Source: Gossypium raimondii
Taxonomy: Eukaryota; Streptophyta; Magnoliopsida; Malvales; Malvaceae
DNA: 64,000 bases
NCBI RefSeq assembly: GCF_025698545.1
Contig: NC_068571.1
Location: forward strand, 51,493,733 to 51,557,732
Reading direction: 5' to 3'
In this document: positions 35,353 through 49,385 of the stretch, one piece after another
Numbering within the stretch: the first letter of the stretch is position 1
How the letters are laid out: each line of letters opens with the position of its first letter
The notes under the pieces: generated by a model
Database searches by the model: none
Told to the model about the DNA's origin: nothing
Seen by the model: the letters and a program-made list of their open reading frames with translations, nothing else
Position numbers and translations under genes: made by a program

Positions 35353-37899
35353 ATGGCAGATAAGAAAGAAGAAGTGTTGATTAATGTTTCCAACGAAGAA
35401 ACTCCCAAAGTGTCGAAAGAATCGGAGGTATTAACCCCTAAACACACTGCAAATAAACCACCAAAAGTCCCAAATGCAGGTAATGAGTCTCACCTTACTC
35501 GAAGAAGATCATTTACAAAACCCAAATCAAGATTTGGGGAACAATCTTATCTCATTGAATCTGATCAAATGGAAGAGACTAACTTAGCTACTCAAGAACA
35601 ACTTGGTTCGCCATATAGACATTCCTTCAATAAGGCCTCCCCTAATATTAGGACAGATTCTAGTGTGTCAAAAACATTTTCAATGACCTCTAATGGAGAA
35701 AAAGAATATGAAGAGATCATTAAGAAAGTTAAACTACATAAAGAGAAGCTTAAAGGAGTGAAACCCAAGGTTGTGTTTGAGGTAGTTGTGTTTTTGATCC
35801 TATTGGGATGCTTAATAGCTAGTTTAGCTTTAGATAAACTGCAAAAGACACAAATTTGGGGTTTGCATATTTGGAAATGGTGTGTGCTTGTTATGGTTAT
35901 ATTTTGTGGTATGTTGGTTACTAATTGGTTCATGCATTTGGTTGTTTTCTTGATTGAGATCAACTTTTTGTTAAGGAAGAAAGTGTTGTATTTTGTTCAT
36001 GGTTTGAAGAAGAGTGTTCAAGTGTTTATTTGGTTGAGTTTAGTTCTTCTTACTTGGACTCTATTGTTTCTTGGCATTGAGAGATCGAAGACTGCCACGA
36101 AAATCCTCGATAAAGTAACATGGACATTAGTTAGTGTTCTTATCGGATCATTTTTGTGGTTGTTGAAGACTTTGTTGTTAAAGCTATTAGCTTCCAATTT
36201 CCATATGAACAAGTTCTTTGACAGAATACAAGAATCAGTGTTCCATCATTACATACTTAAGACCCTTTCCGGAACTCCGTTTATGGAGATCGATGGGTTT
36301 CAAAGATCACCTACGCATTTGACTGTTAGCAAAAACAAGAAAGGTAAAGAAGCAAAAGCGAAAAATGTGATCGACATGGGAAAAGTCCATCAATTGAAAC
36401 GAGAAAAGGTTTCATCTTGGCACATGAAGGTGTTGGTAGATGCTATCACGAATTCAGGGCTTTCAACGATCTCCAACACGTTAGACGAAAGTGTTTACAA
36501 AGAAAGTGGTGAACAAGCAGATAAAGAGATCACTAATGAGGAGGAGGCACAGTATGTTGCTCATCAAATTTTCTCGAACGTGGTCTGTCATGAGAGTAAT
36601 CAAAATTGCCAGTGAGAATATCAGCTTTTTCTTTAGGCTTCTAGTAATTTTTGTTTTTTCCTTTTCCCTTACGATATGCTCTTTATGGTCAGTTACATCG
36701 ATGAAGATGATCTCTTAAGGTTCATGATCAAGGAGGAGGTGGAACTCGTGTTTCCATTGTTTGAAGGATCAAGCACTGGAAAAATTGACAGAAAAAGTTT
36801 CACTAACTGGGTGGTAAGAGCACTTATATGAAACTATATAAACACATATATACATACACACACGCACGCATATGTGAATTTGATGCAAACATAATATCCT
36901 GTTGTAGGATTCTTGGTCAACATGCTTGCTTTTGTTATTTCATACAGATAAAAGTTTACCAGGACCGGAAAACGCTAGCACATGCTTTGAGCGACACCAA
37001 AACAGCCGTAAAGCAATTGAACAAACTTGTAACCGTTGTCTTGATTATCGTTACCGTTGTCATATGGTTACTTTTGATGGAAATTGCAACCACAAAAGTG
37101 CTTTTGCTCCTTTCTTCACAGCTTGTAGTTGCAGCCTTTATGTTTGGAAACACCTGCAAGACTATTTTCGAAGCTATTATATTCGTATTCGTGATGCATC
37201 CGTTTGATGTAGGTGATCGTTGTGTAGTTGATGGTGTTCAGGTAATTGTTTGAAGGGGTTGTTCCTGTATATATATATACATGCATGTCTGGTAAATATT
37301 ACTAACTATGCTTATCACTTGGTAACTGACAGTTGCTGGTTGAGGAAATGAATATTTTAACGACCGTCTTCTTGAAGCTCGATAATGAAAAGGTGTACTA
37401 CCCGAATTCAGTTTTGGCTACAAAGCCAATCAGCAACTACTACCGAAGTCCAGATATGGGTGATACTATAGAGTTCTCCATTGATTTTATGACCCCTGCA
37501 AAGACAATAGGCAGGCTGAAAGAAGAAATAAAGAAGTAAGATCAGATTTGTAGCATGTTTATAGAACATATTTCGAACATTACGAGTCGATTTTGGCTAT
37601 AGAATTTATGTTCTTTGTGTCTTACCAGGCATTTGGAGGCCAATACCCTATGGCATCCTGGCCACCTAGTGGTGGTGAAGGAGATCGAGAACGTTAATAA
37701 ATTAAAGATGGCTCTCTTTTGTACACACACAATGAACTTTCAGGACTTCAGAGAAAAGAACAGGCGTAGAACCGAGCTGGTTCTCGCGTTGAAGAGAATT
37801 TTCGAGGAGCTGGGTATAAGATACAATCTACTCCCCCAACATGTGAATTTCAACCAAGTCAACCAAGACAGGCCCGGCACAACGTATGCAATCAACTAA
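35353..37899 (+). CDS. Mechanosensitive ion channel, MSL10-like (MscS family)
   Basis: Five coding exons: 35353-36611, 36693-36813, 36948-37241, 37333-37535, 37629-37899. They give 715 aa, close to the ~730 aa usual for MSL10-type proteins. These are plasma-membrane MscS-like channels that open under membrane tension and can signal cell death through the soluble N-terminus. Visible parts are a charged N-terminus with basic RRRSFTKPKSR (50-60); membrane segments at about 140-160, 174-196, 221-241 and 256-280; a cytosolic loop with LLRFMIKEEVE and the FPLFEG/GKIDRKS motif; TM5 at about 487-505; and pore-lining TM6 at about 508-545 (FGNTCKTIFE, MHPFDVGDRC). The C-terminal MscS beta domain follows (EEMNILTT, YPNSVLATKPISNYYRSPDMGD). 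All splice sites are GT-AG and phases agree. Paralogues MSL8/9 cannot be fully excluded by eye. Confidence 0.93.
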
Positions 37900-38396
37900 T
37901 CAGTTTTGCTTGTTGCTCAAGAATCTTCTATAGGATAGGTAGGCATGCCCATTTTATTGCCCTCTTAACATGGGTGAGCTGAAATGCAGTTGGTAGCTAG
38001 AAGTATACATCTATGGAATGGAAGAGTTAAGACCAATGCTATGTAGGGTTTTTGTTTCGCTTCAAGTATTGAGTAGGATGAATGAATGCTTTTTAACTTT
38101 TGACAAGTTTTGCTTTGATTTAGAGTGGAAAGTTTCTAGCAATACATCTGGCATGGATTCACATTCCTTAGATTCGAACTTAATTATGATATGAAACCGA
38201 TTCGATCAACTATTATTCTACATGATTTTATTATAATTGTCAAAAATCCGAATTAAAACCGTCTCAAACCCAAATTGACCTGAATCCGCAAGTTTAAAAC
38301 AACTCGATCTAAACTCAAAATAATTGGAACCCAAATCCTAAACAAAGGATCTCAGCAAAACATTAATTCATGCAGAGCCATCCAGTAATTGTCCTG
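37900..38396. other. Spacer between the MSL10-like gene and RPS3 fragment
   Basis: The first part is probably the 3' UTR of the channel gene. 38160-38340 consists of irregular CCGAATTxAAACC-type words resembling those at 26920-27240. The two flanking genes converge. Confidence 0.4.
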
Positions 38397-38898
38397 CTAA
38401 TGTATATTAGTGTTGAAGAACATAAAAGGTAATATAAACTTGGTTGGGGGAACAACTGCTTCATACTCTTTCTTTTCTTTAGACTCTTCTTCATCCTTTG
38501 GAGGGTGGATGGTGACAAGATCCGGCAATGGGGTCATAGGGCCCTGCTTGCCCTTAGGATCCCAATCAAGCATGATTTTAACTTTGATACCCAGCACACC
38601 CTGAAAATATTTCAAACAGAACACCAATGTCTTTCAGGTAACTATTAAAGGAAAACATGAACAAAAAACAAACAGATAACTTTCATGTTACAAAATCTTA
38701 ACATCAAATCTCTTAGTTGGATAATAATAGAAGAAAAAAGCCACCTAGAACTGCATTTTAACTGACATGTCTAAGAAGGACGTGTCTAACGGCAGAATCA
38801 ATATATTTCTTGACAGGATAACCAGAGGATATCATGTAACCATCCTTGAACTTCATAGACTTAGCACGCTGGGCACGGAGCTTTCCACTCACAATGAC
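38397..38898 (-). pseudogene. Ribosomal protein S3 (uS3) gene fragment, last two exons
   Basis: Two minus-strand exons, 38767-38898 and 38397-38600, encode the C-terminal third of cytosolic 40S protein uS3: [34 protein letters not shown] and VRHVLLRH, then [19 protein letters not shown] and [17 protein letters not shown]. The intron keeps GT/AG and phase 0, and the fragment starts right after an acceptor (GCAGCTAG). The exons for the KH domain are not found upstream, where a large foldback element begins at 38937. Substitutions at conserved sites (VKKY for the usual VKEY, LLRH for LLRQ) and an atypical C-terminus ([14 protein letters not shown]) fit a relaxed copy. The retained intron argues for a DNA duplication rather than a processed pseudogene. 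Confidence 0.8.
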
Positions 38899-38936
38899 CT
38901 AGCTGCATAATCATAAAATAGATCAGTAATAAACAA

Positions 38937-40578
38937 GGCTTAATTCACGATTTGGCTTCTGAATTATACTCATTTTTCCATTTTGGTACCTAATTTTTTT
39001 TGTCCTAATTTGGTACCTAAAGTATTTTTTAGTTATATTTTTAAGTAAGTTTTTTACAAACATTAAAAGAATCTTATAATCAATTAAAAACACCACGTGA
39101 CGTCTTTATGTAAAAATTAATATTTTTTTCTTAAATGTATATACACATTAAAATTATACAAAAATAAATATATAAAATTCAGAAATATATATATAAAATC
39201 TAGAAAAAATATAAATTATAAAAATTATACAAATAAAATTTACAAAAATTAGGATAATTGAAAATAAATTAGTTGAAATTAATAATATTATTATAAAATT
39301 ATAAAAAATTGTAATTTTAAAAAAATTAAAATAATTTTTATAAAATTATAAAATATATAATTCTAAAATTCTAAAAATTATTTAAATTTCAAGTTCTACT
39401 TTTAGCAATTACTTAAATTTAAATACATTTTTAATAATTATAACATTTCCCAATTTGTATATATTATTTTGACTTTTAAAATTTTAAATTATATATTTCT
39501 CTTATATATTATATATGATTTTTTTACATTTTTAATTAATATATTATATATAATATTAAGAAATAAAAAAAAAGACACAATGTGTATTCTAATAGTGCCA
39601 CGTGGCCGGTCAATGCCCTGATCAACGTCGGTCAAAATTGGTTAACGGCCAGGCAATTATTAGTCAAAGTAAAAAGTGTTTTGGTTGACCGAAGTTGATA
39701 GACTATTCACTAGTGTTGACTAGCGTTGACCGGGCATTGATCGATATTGACCGAACATGTGGCACTATTAAAATACACTACTTGTCTTTTTTATTTTTAT
39801 TTTTTTAATAATATATGTATTATATTGATTAAAAATATAAAAACCATATATAATATATAAAAAATGAAAACATTTTTATAAAATTCTAAAATACATAATT
39901 ATAGATTTTAAGAAGTCAAAATAGTATATACAAGTTGGAAAATGTTATAAAAATTAAAAAGGTGTTTAAATTTCAAGTAATTGCAAAAATACCTTTTGTA
40001 ATAATATTATTAATTTCAACTAATTTATTTTTAATTTCTGTATTTTTGTAAATTTTATTTTTAATTTTTTTATAAATTATATGTTTTTTTCTAGATTTCA
40101 CATATATATTTGAATTTTTATATGTGTATTTCAATGTGTATACACATTTAATAGAAGAAAATATTATTTAAATACCTTTTAGAATTTTATTTTATATTTT
40201 GTAATAATATTATTAATTTCAACTAATTTATTTTAAATTATTGTATTTTTGTAAATTCTATTTTTAAATTTTTTATAAATTATATGTTTTTTTCTAGATT
40301 TCACATATATATATTTGAATTTTTATATGTGTATTTCTATTTTTATATTTTTAATGTGTATATACATTTAATAGAAGAAAATATTTGTTTATTTACACAA
40401 AGACACCATGTGGCACTTTGTGATTGGCTATAAGATTTTTTTTAATGTCTGTCAAAAAATGGACTAAAAAATATAACGAAAGCATACTTTAGGTGCCAAC
40501 TTGGGAAGTGATTGATACTTACCAAATTGGGACAAAAAAAGTTCAATGGCCAAAAGTGATTGATAATTAAAGTTGAGG
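38937..40578. mobile_element. Large foldback element, 1.6 kb
   Basis: The left arm (tttttttgtcctaatttggt, then acctaaagtat; later aacaccacgtgacgtcttta) is the imperfect reverse complement of the right arm (ending tttaggtgccaacttggg and ccaaattgggacaaaaaaag). Pairing continues to the centre, where GTGCCACGTGGCCGGTCAATG (about 39595) faces GTTGACCGGGCATTGAT and GAACATGTGGCAC (about 39730-39770), with a loop near 39690. The right arm holds a direct duplication of about 200 bp (gtaataatattattaatttc at 39998 and 40201). No transposase is encoded. Confidence 0.7.
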
Positions 40579-42076
40579 TCAATTTTGATTTGAATTTATA
40601 AGTTATAAATAATATTTTTTATATAAAATATTTTTTTAGATTAAAATTATAAATTAAGAAAAACAGCACACGTATGACATTGTTGAATTTGATTTAAATA
40701 AAATGTATTTTATAGATAGAAAATTGAATCAAATCCAATAAAGCTTAAATAAATTTAATTAAAATACTATGACATAAATCGATTTTTGGAATTTTAGGTT
40801 TTCTTCAACCTTAAGCTCTATTTGGTAGAGTGGAAAATGAAAAATTGAATGATAGAAAAATAGAAAGATGAAAATGTATAATTTTTCTTTCTATAAAATG
40901 CTTGTTAGAAAAGATTAGAAAATTGAAAGAAAATAAAATATTTAAAACATATAATTTTGAACTAACGTACATATCTTTCTTGATTTCTCTTCTATTATGG
41001 TTCCAATTTGAAATGATAGAGTTTTATGCATCACTATGGGAAATAATTCTCTCTCTTTTCTCTTCGATTTTCTCACTTCTTTTTTCTTATCAAGCACGTT
41101 CAAATTTTATTTTCTTCTCACTTTTCCATTCTCTCCCATTTCCAATTTAATCAATTAAATTGTACGAAAGTAAATTTACTTTTTCGAGTAAGAAAAAATA
41201 TTAAAAGTACTTTTGTAAAAAAATTTTAATAATTATATTAGGAGTGATAAAAAACTTGCCAAATAATTTTCATTATAAAAATATTATTATTTTCTTAAGA
41301 AAATTGGTGTTGAGTTTAGCCAAACTTAGAAAGGAATTTTTTTATAGCTACTAGTTTAATGTCTAAAATGGCGTCAACTAGGGTGTGAACTTTTTTCCCT
41401 ACAAACTTGTGCAAACTTGAAAATAGGCTAACTTCTGCAATACCTTATATAAGTTGTTGATTTAAATTGTTTCATACGTGGGATGCCATGTCAACTTGTT
41501 ATTTATATAGATATTACTCACTAAAAATTCAATTAATAGACAAAATCCAAAACTAGACTTAGAATGATTCAATTGGAGAATATGAACTAAATCTACAACT
41601 ATACACACAATACAAGACTAGTAATTAAATTTAACAAAACATATTTAACTATTATTGTTAGAGTCAAGACTAAAATTTTAAAATTTGAAAAGTACAAGGA
41701 CTAATAGCATAATTTAACCTTGAAAATAAATTTGAACCATTAAAACCTGTCAACTCAGCATCTATTTATAACCTTGAATGTGAATGTTGGATATGGTTGA
41801 AAACTGATATCCTCGTCTTCATACCCAAAAATGAATCCAACACAAGTACTAGACACAGAGTATTTTAAAAAAGAATATAAAAAATCGGAACTATCATAAT
41901 AGTACATCTTGTGCCAAGGGAGATGAAAATATGGTCTACCTATGCAGATATCCCCTAACAGAGGGGAAATTATCTATTACAATGGTTATTGAAAAAACTG
42001 AACATACTAATCCTTATTTTCTTTTGTATACTTTCTAAAAATTTTCACCAGCAAAATGCAGGACGATAAGTAAAAG
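40579..42076. other. Intergenic and PEX10 3' flank
   Basis: No gene is supported. 40811-41170 is a pyrimidine/purine-skewed block with GGAAAATGAAAAATTGAAT at one side and TTTTCCATTCTCTCCCATTTCC at the other, possibly a low-complexity MITE. The last few hundred bases probably include the 3' UTR of PEX10. Confidence 0.35.
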
Positions 42077-44986
<2,910 letters not shown>

Positions 44987-45099
44987 CTCCGTTTCAGTTC
45001 TCAGTGAAATCGAAGCTTTTTTTTTTTTTTTTCCCTCTCAAGTCGAAGTGGTGGAGAGGAGTTCTGAGGCACAAACAGAGACAAGAGATTGGAGGGAAA

Positions 45100-45119
45100 C
45101 GTAACGACGTCGTATTCTG
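45100..45119 (-). promoter_or_regulatory. GACGTC palindrome between PEX10 and tRNA-Asp
   Basis: ACGACGTCGT at 45104-45113 is a perfect 10-bp palindrome containing the bZIP C-box core GACGTC, about 120 bp upstream of the PEX10 start codon. It is absent from the decayed duplicate at 46.5 kb. Function is inferred from the motif only. Confidence 0.35.
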
Positions 45120-45149
45120 AGCAGTGAATACAGAAAAATAAAAAACTAA

Positions 45150-45221
45150 CGCCGTTGCCGGGGATCGAACCCGGGTCGTCCGCGTGACAGGCGGAAATAC
45201 TTACCACTATACTACAACGAC
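45150..45221 (-). tRNA. tRNA-Asp (GTC)
   Basis: The 72-nt minus-strand gene begins GTCGTTGTAGTATAGTGG. The 7-bp acceptor stem pairs GTCGTTG with CAACGGC (one G-T pair), the anticodon stem pairs TCCGC with GCGGA around loop CTGTCAC, and the T arm is CCGGG-TTCGATC-CCCGG with an intact B box. The discriminator base is G. There is no intron. A run of six T (minus strand, plus positions 45140-45145) follows within 10 bp as a Pol III terminator. It lies 164 bp upstream of the PEX10 start codon and points toward it. Confidence 0.95.
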
Positions 45222-45222
45222 C

Positions 45223-46495
45223 ACTTGTTGGATGGTTGCTAAAAACTAAAATTTTACGACAGATTTCTTTGCTTGTTAACACCTCAAGCCCAATAAAAGC
45301 TTATGAATTAAGCAAGGCCCATTACTCAGCAAACTAGCTACTAAGCAAGTGAATATGAATAAAAAATGAAAACTCTTAAGTGTACTTATCACAGTATAAA
45401 ATATTTCAATACTAATATAATTTTTTCACCTTACATTTCATTTTATTTAAATAAAATTTAAAGATGTAATTAATCATATCTATATCTATAATATATAACA
45501 CGAGTTTGAAAAAACTTTTGAACCGATTTAAAATAAGCTTTATTTTCTACTATATTACTAAATCAATATTTAAAAATAATTATACTATTTATTTTAGAAT
45601 TATTAATTAAAAAGTTAAGGCAAAGTAGAATTCGTGATAATTGTACATTTAAAATAATTATAATTTAATAGAAGTTGTGATAATTACACATTTAAAAATA
45701 ATTATAATTTAATTTAAAATTATTACAAATTTTAAAAAATTAAACATTTTTTATTTTTAATCGATATTATATTTTGCTATATATTAATTATATATTATTT
45801 ACAAAATATTATAGCTACTATTAATAAAATAAAATAAAAGTTGAATAGTGAAAAGTGTATTTTACAACATATCAATTTTTATTGTTTGCTCAAATGCTTT
45901 AATAATAGGTTTTTATTAGTATTACATATCAAAATAATTAATATATTTTAATAATATTTATTAATTATTATTTTAAATAATAATTAAATGAAGTAAAATT
46001 ATATTGTATGTTGAAAAATAGTACATATATTGTAATTATGATTTGAATTTTTTAATATGGTATTTGAAAATGTATTTTTATTATAATTGAATTGCTAAAT
46101 AAGTTAATATATTTTAATTATATTTAACAATTCAAATAACAAATTAATTACAATAATTAAAATTACATTGTTTAAGATTTAATTAAAACTTTAAATGCGT
46201 CACACTAGTCAATTAAGAAATTAAAATTTAAAATATATAAATATTGGTTATTGTTTACCAATACTAGCCAAAATATGATATGTTATAATGATAACCTTAA
46301 TGTTGGATTAGAATTTGTAATGCTTAATTTGAATCTGTTACTTAAAACTGTTAAAAAAAAGTTTCAGCCACTCCACTAACCATTCAATCGACGACATAAT
46401 TAATTTAACCATCAATTTGATTCTAAAAATATTATCCAGCAGCTAAGTATATATACCTAAATACACTCTCACCTTAGTTATGGCACTCTTTGCTG
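45223..46495. other. AT-rich spacer between PEX10/tRNA and its decayed copy
   Basis: No gene is visible. The first ~110 bases are shared with the sequence beyond the duplicated tRNA (GAATTAAGCAAGGC near 45305 and 46866). The rest is very AT-rich with short repeated words (ATAATTATAATTTAAT at about 45650 and 45700). Confidence 0.4.
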
Positions 46496-46737
46496 CTTAA
46501 GCTACTGCAACTCTGGTACTTTTTTTTTTTTTTACAATTCTTCATATTAACAGTACTGGAGAAAATAGAGAAGAATTGAGTACCGAAAAGGTGGTGGAAG
46601 GCATCGTAGACGAAGGAAGCGTATTGGTCGTCTTTCTCCGCCGCTCTCATTATTTCGGATTGAGCTGCAAGAGGGAATCGCCGTGGCTCCATGGTCGAAT
46701 TCTGAGCAGTGAATGACAAAGTAAGGGAAAAAAAATT
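46496..46737 (-). pseudogene. Duplicated, decayed PEX10 5' end
   Basis: The minus strand repeats the start of PEX10: part of exon 2 (GCTACTGCAACTCTGGTAC on plus at 46500), intron 1, and exon 1 encoding EPRRFPLAAQSEIMRAAEKD and DQYASFVYDA. A 12-bp deletion removes four codons (the RDAC area), and the Gly/Pro-rich N-terminus and part of the leader are missing. Only this segment is present and no other exons follow, so it cannot make PEX10. Confidence 0.85.
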
Positions 46738-46808
46738 CACCGTTGCCGGGGACCAAACCCAAATCAACGGGTGACAGGCGGAAATACTTACCACTATACT
46801 ACAACAAC
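46738..46808 (-). pseudogene. Decayed tRNA-Asp copy
   Basis: This is a copy of the tRNA-Asp at 45150-45221. The 5' half (GTNGTTGTAGTATAGTGG, CCGCCTGTCAC) is nearly intact. The 3' side of the anticodon stem is CCGTT, which cannot pair with TCCGC. The T-loop reads TTTGGTC instead of TTCGATC, weakening the B box, and the T stem is partly unpaired. It is very probably non-functional. Confidence 0.85.
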
Positions 46809-47273
46809 AGCTTGGTGTCCTAATTGCTACAAAAGTATAATGTAAGAAACTTTGGTGTTTCTAATGAATTAAGCAAGGCTCAATATTAACACACCGAGGC
46901 CTAAAGAAAACCTATGTCCATCAGACCTTAATCACTTAACTAAGTTGTCATCTAGGAACCAAGTTATCTGACCTAACAAGTAGCTATCAAGATCCAATAA
47001 TCTTACCGAAAAATACCCTGAGCAATTGATGTCGCGAGGTCAACAGAGCAAGTCGAACAAACTAGTGCAGCAATATGGCTAGATAGACAACCAATGACGA
47101 TACATCAAGCAGTCTAAAGGCTAGGTATGAATACTTAGGAACACTCTCATAAGGATGGAGGAAGTACCCAAAGATGGAATTTTTTTATTAATCTTTAGGA
47201 AATTATAAATTAGTATAATAGTTAAATTGTATTTTTTTCTCTTTCCCAAAAAATTGTAAAAATTTATTCATTT
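46809..47273. other. End of the duplication and spacer
   Basis: Similarity to the flank of the functional tRNA continues to about 46890. After that a less AT-rich block (46900-47160) has no recognisable gene. Confidence 0.4.
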
Positions 47274-47579
47274 TTGGTCTCCCTAAAACAATTTTTTGAT
47301 TTTTCCCTCGAGTCTCTCATCCTAGCTATGACACTATTTGCTACCTTGCCTTTGAATCTCATCTATTCACCTTTTACAAAGCATTTCTCGAAGTATAAAC
47401 TCCAACGCTTCAAAATTTACGTGCATCTTGCAAAGGAATGTATAGCCTCCGAATCCGATCCATCGTCTTTCGCCAATCATTTCCGAGCTCAAGCAGCCAT
47501 AAAAAATCATACCCTTACTGTTTTTCTTCTTTTTTTCAAGTTTGAAAGTTCATCATGGGGTTGGGGTCCAATCTCATAA
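47274..47579 (+). CDS. Unidentified ORF, possibly a gene fragment
   Basis: A 101-aa frame with protein-like composition contains FTKHFSKYKLQRFKIYVHLA and KECIASESDPSSFANHFRAQ. The spacing of Leu/Glu/Pro-Ser-x-Phe-Ala/Ala-Ala-x-Lys faintly recalls the coiled-coil part of Get1/WRB proteins, but this is a weak visual match. No flanking exons could be identified. It may be a remnant or chance. Confidence 0.25.
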   Translation: MVSLKQFFDFSLESLILAMTLFATLPLNLIYSPFTKHFSKYKLQRFKIYVHLAKECIASESDPSSFANHFRAQAAIKNHTLTVFLLFFKFESSSWGWGPIS

Positions 47580-48085
47580 CACACAAGTCAAAACAATGCT
47601 TTCAATTCCATCACTTCGCTACAAGGTTAGGTAGCATTGTATTATGGTCAAAATATATGCACTCAATTTTCTTGTTTCTAGACCAACTATGTCTTTTCGG
47701 ATTACCATATAATTGATTGTAATTTGCGGGTCAGTCAAAATTAATTATTGAAGGGTTTTAGCTAGCTCCAGCTATACGGCAATTACAGTAAGTTATATTT
47801 ACATATCATGCAAAAAATTTCCATTCAGATGCATCAATAGAACTATAGATATTAGTTATGGCTTTTGGTGTTTTTCATATTATTGTGGTGTATATTGATG
47901 TTTACACTTTGCATTAAGACTTTAACTCATCTAAAAATATTCTAAGACATGTTTGTGTTGGACATGGATATGTTTAATTTTTAAAGTTTTTCTTATATTT
48001 AATAGATTCTTAGAGAGTTATATTTTAGGTTAATATACTATAAAAAGAGTCTTTAAACTACCATAGGCAGATCTTCATGAGGGCC
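47580..48085. other. Gene-free stretch
   Basis: Nothing recognisable beyond AT-rich non-coding sequence. Confidence 0.35.
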
Positions 48086-48362
48086 AAGGCCTCCCAAAAT
48101 TTTGAAAAATTGTTGTTAGGCCTTTTTAAATTTTATGAAAATTTTAATTAGGTCCTCCAAAGTTTTGTAAATTATCATTAAACCTCTTAAAATTTTTTAA
48201 AATTTTAACTAGGCCTTTCAAAATTTTTAGAAATTCTTATTAAGCCCCTCAATTTTTTGAAAAAAATAATTAAACCCTTCAGGGTTTTTTTTTTTGAAAA
48301 TTCTTATTAAACCCTCTAAAAGTTTTAATTAAAAAAAATTTTAATTAGCCCCCAAAACTTAA
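48086..48362. repeat. Degenerate minisatellite, unit about 35 bp
   Basis: Variants of GGCCTCCCAAAATTTTGAAA followed by an ATTnTTATTA spacer recur about eight times, with the word order kept but many substitutions. It is non-coding. Confidence 0.6.
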
Positions 48363-48896
48363 CACCAAGATTCGTCACTGTAAACCGTTGCAGTTTACTT
48401 AAACAAGCCCTTAAACTATGTTTGTAGTTAAATAAGATTTTTATCTATAAAAGCACTTGATATTAATATTAAAGTAAAAATATATTTTTGAATTTTTAAA
48501 ATCAAAGACTTTAATGGATAAAAATTATTGATTAAAGCTTATTTAATTACAAAAATAATATAAGGGTTTGTGTAAATAAAGTGATGTACTTTAAGGGCCT
48601 TTTTAATATATTAACTTATATTTTACTTATCAATGTTGAAAATGTATTGGATATAGATATCGAACAGAATTTTAGAAAAGAATGAAGAACATGAACAATT
48701 TAGTGTATGATTTGAAGTTAGAATGAGTTTGGTTCTCTTCGGTTTTGAATTGTTGATGATAATTTGATTTGATTTTCGATTTTTTATATTAATTTTGAGT
48801 TTTGGGTTTTGGATTTATTTTGACAAAATGGAATTTTATTTTATGACATTTGGACATTATTTGGTGAAGTTTCAGAGTTTTTTTTTTGTGAGATAA
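48363..48896. other. Gene-free stretch
   Basis: AT-rich with no gene or structured repeat recognised. Confidence 0.35.
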
Positions 48897-49385
48897 ATCT
48901 TAAAACTATACATGAACTTTGATTAAATGTACAATGTTATACATGAACTATGATTTGTGCAAATTTATACATGAAATTTTGATTTGATTCAATTTTCAAA
49001 ATTTGCTAAGACAATTATTAATATATCATCATTTTACATTTATGTATTGCGTATACAAATAAGTATATTTATTATATGAAAAGAAAGTGGTGTATTTATT
49101 TAAATGTGTATAACTGAATCACAATAAAATTTCATGTGTATAATTGCATCCAATCAATGTTCATGTATCAAATTACAATTGTATACATGCAATTTGATTC
49201 ATCAACACCGATTTGGTGTAATTATACATATTTAAATAAATACATCAATTTATTTTTAAATTGGATAAATATAATTATTTGTATATGCAACATATAAACG
49301 TAAAATTATATTACATCGATAATGGTTTGGTAGTTTATCAAAATTTCATGTATAAAATTAAATTTACCTATTTATGTATGAATAT
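48897..49385. mobile_element. Foldback element with ~170-bp arms
   Basis: The left arm (tatacatgaaattttgattt; later gtgtatttatttaaatgtgt) is the imperfect reverse complement of the right arm (acatatttaaataaatacat; later atcaaaatttcatgtataaa). The arms meet around 49110-49195. No protein is encoded. Confidence 0.6.

Noticed and set aside
45001-45282. Minus-strand ORF of 93 codons
   Set aside because: It runs through the tRNA-Asp and the PEX10 leader; open by chance.
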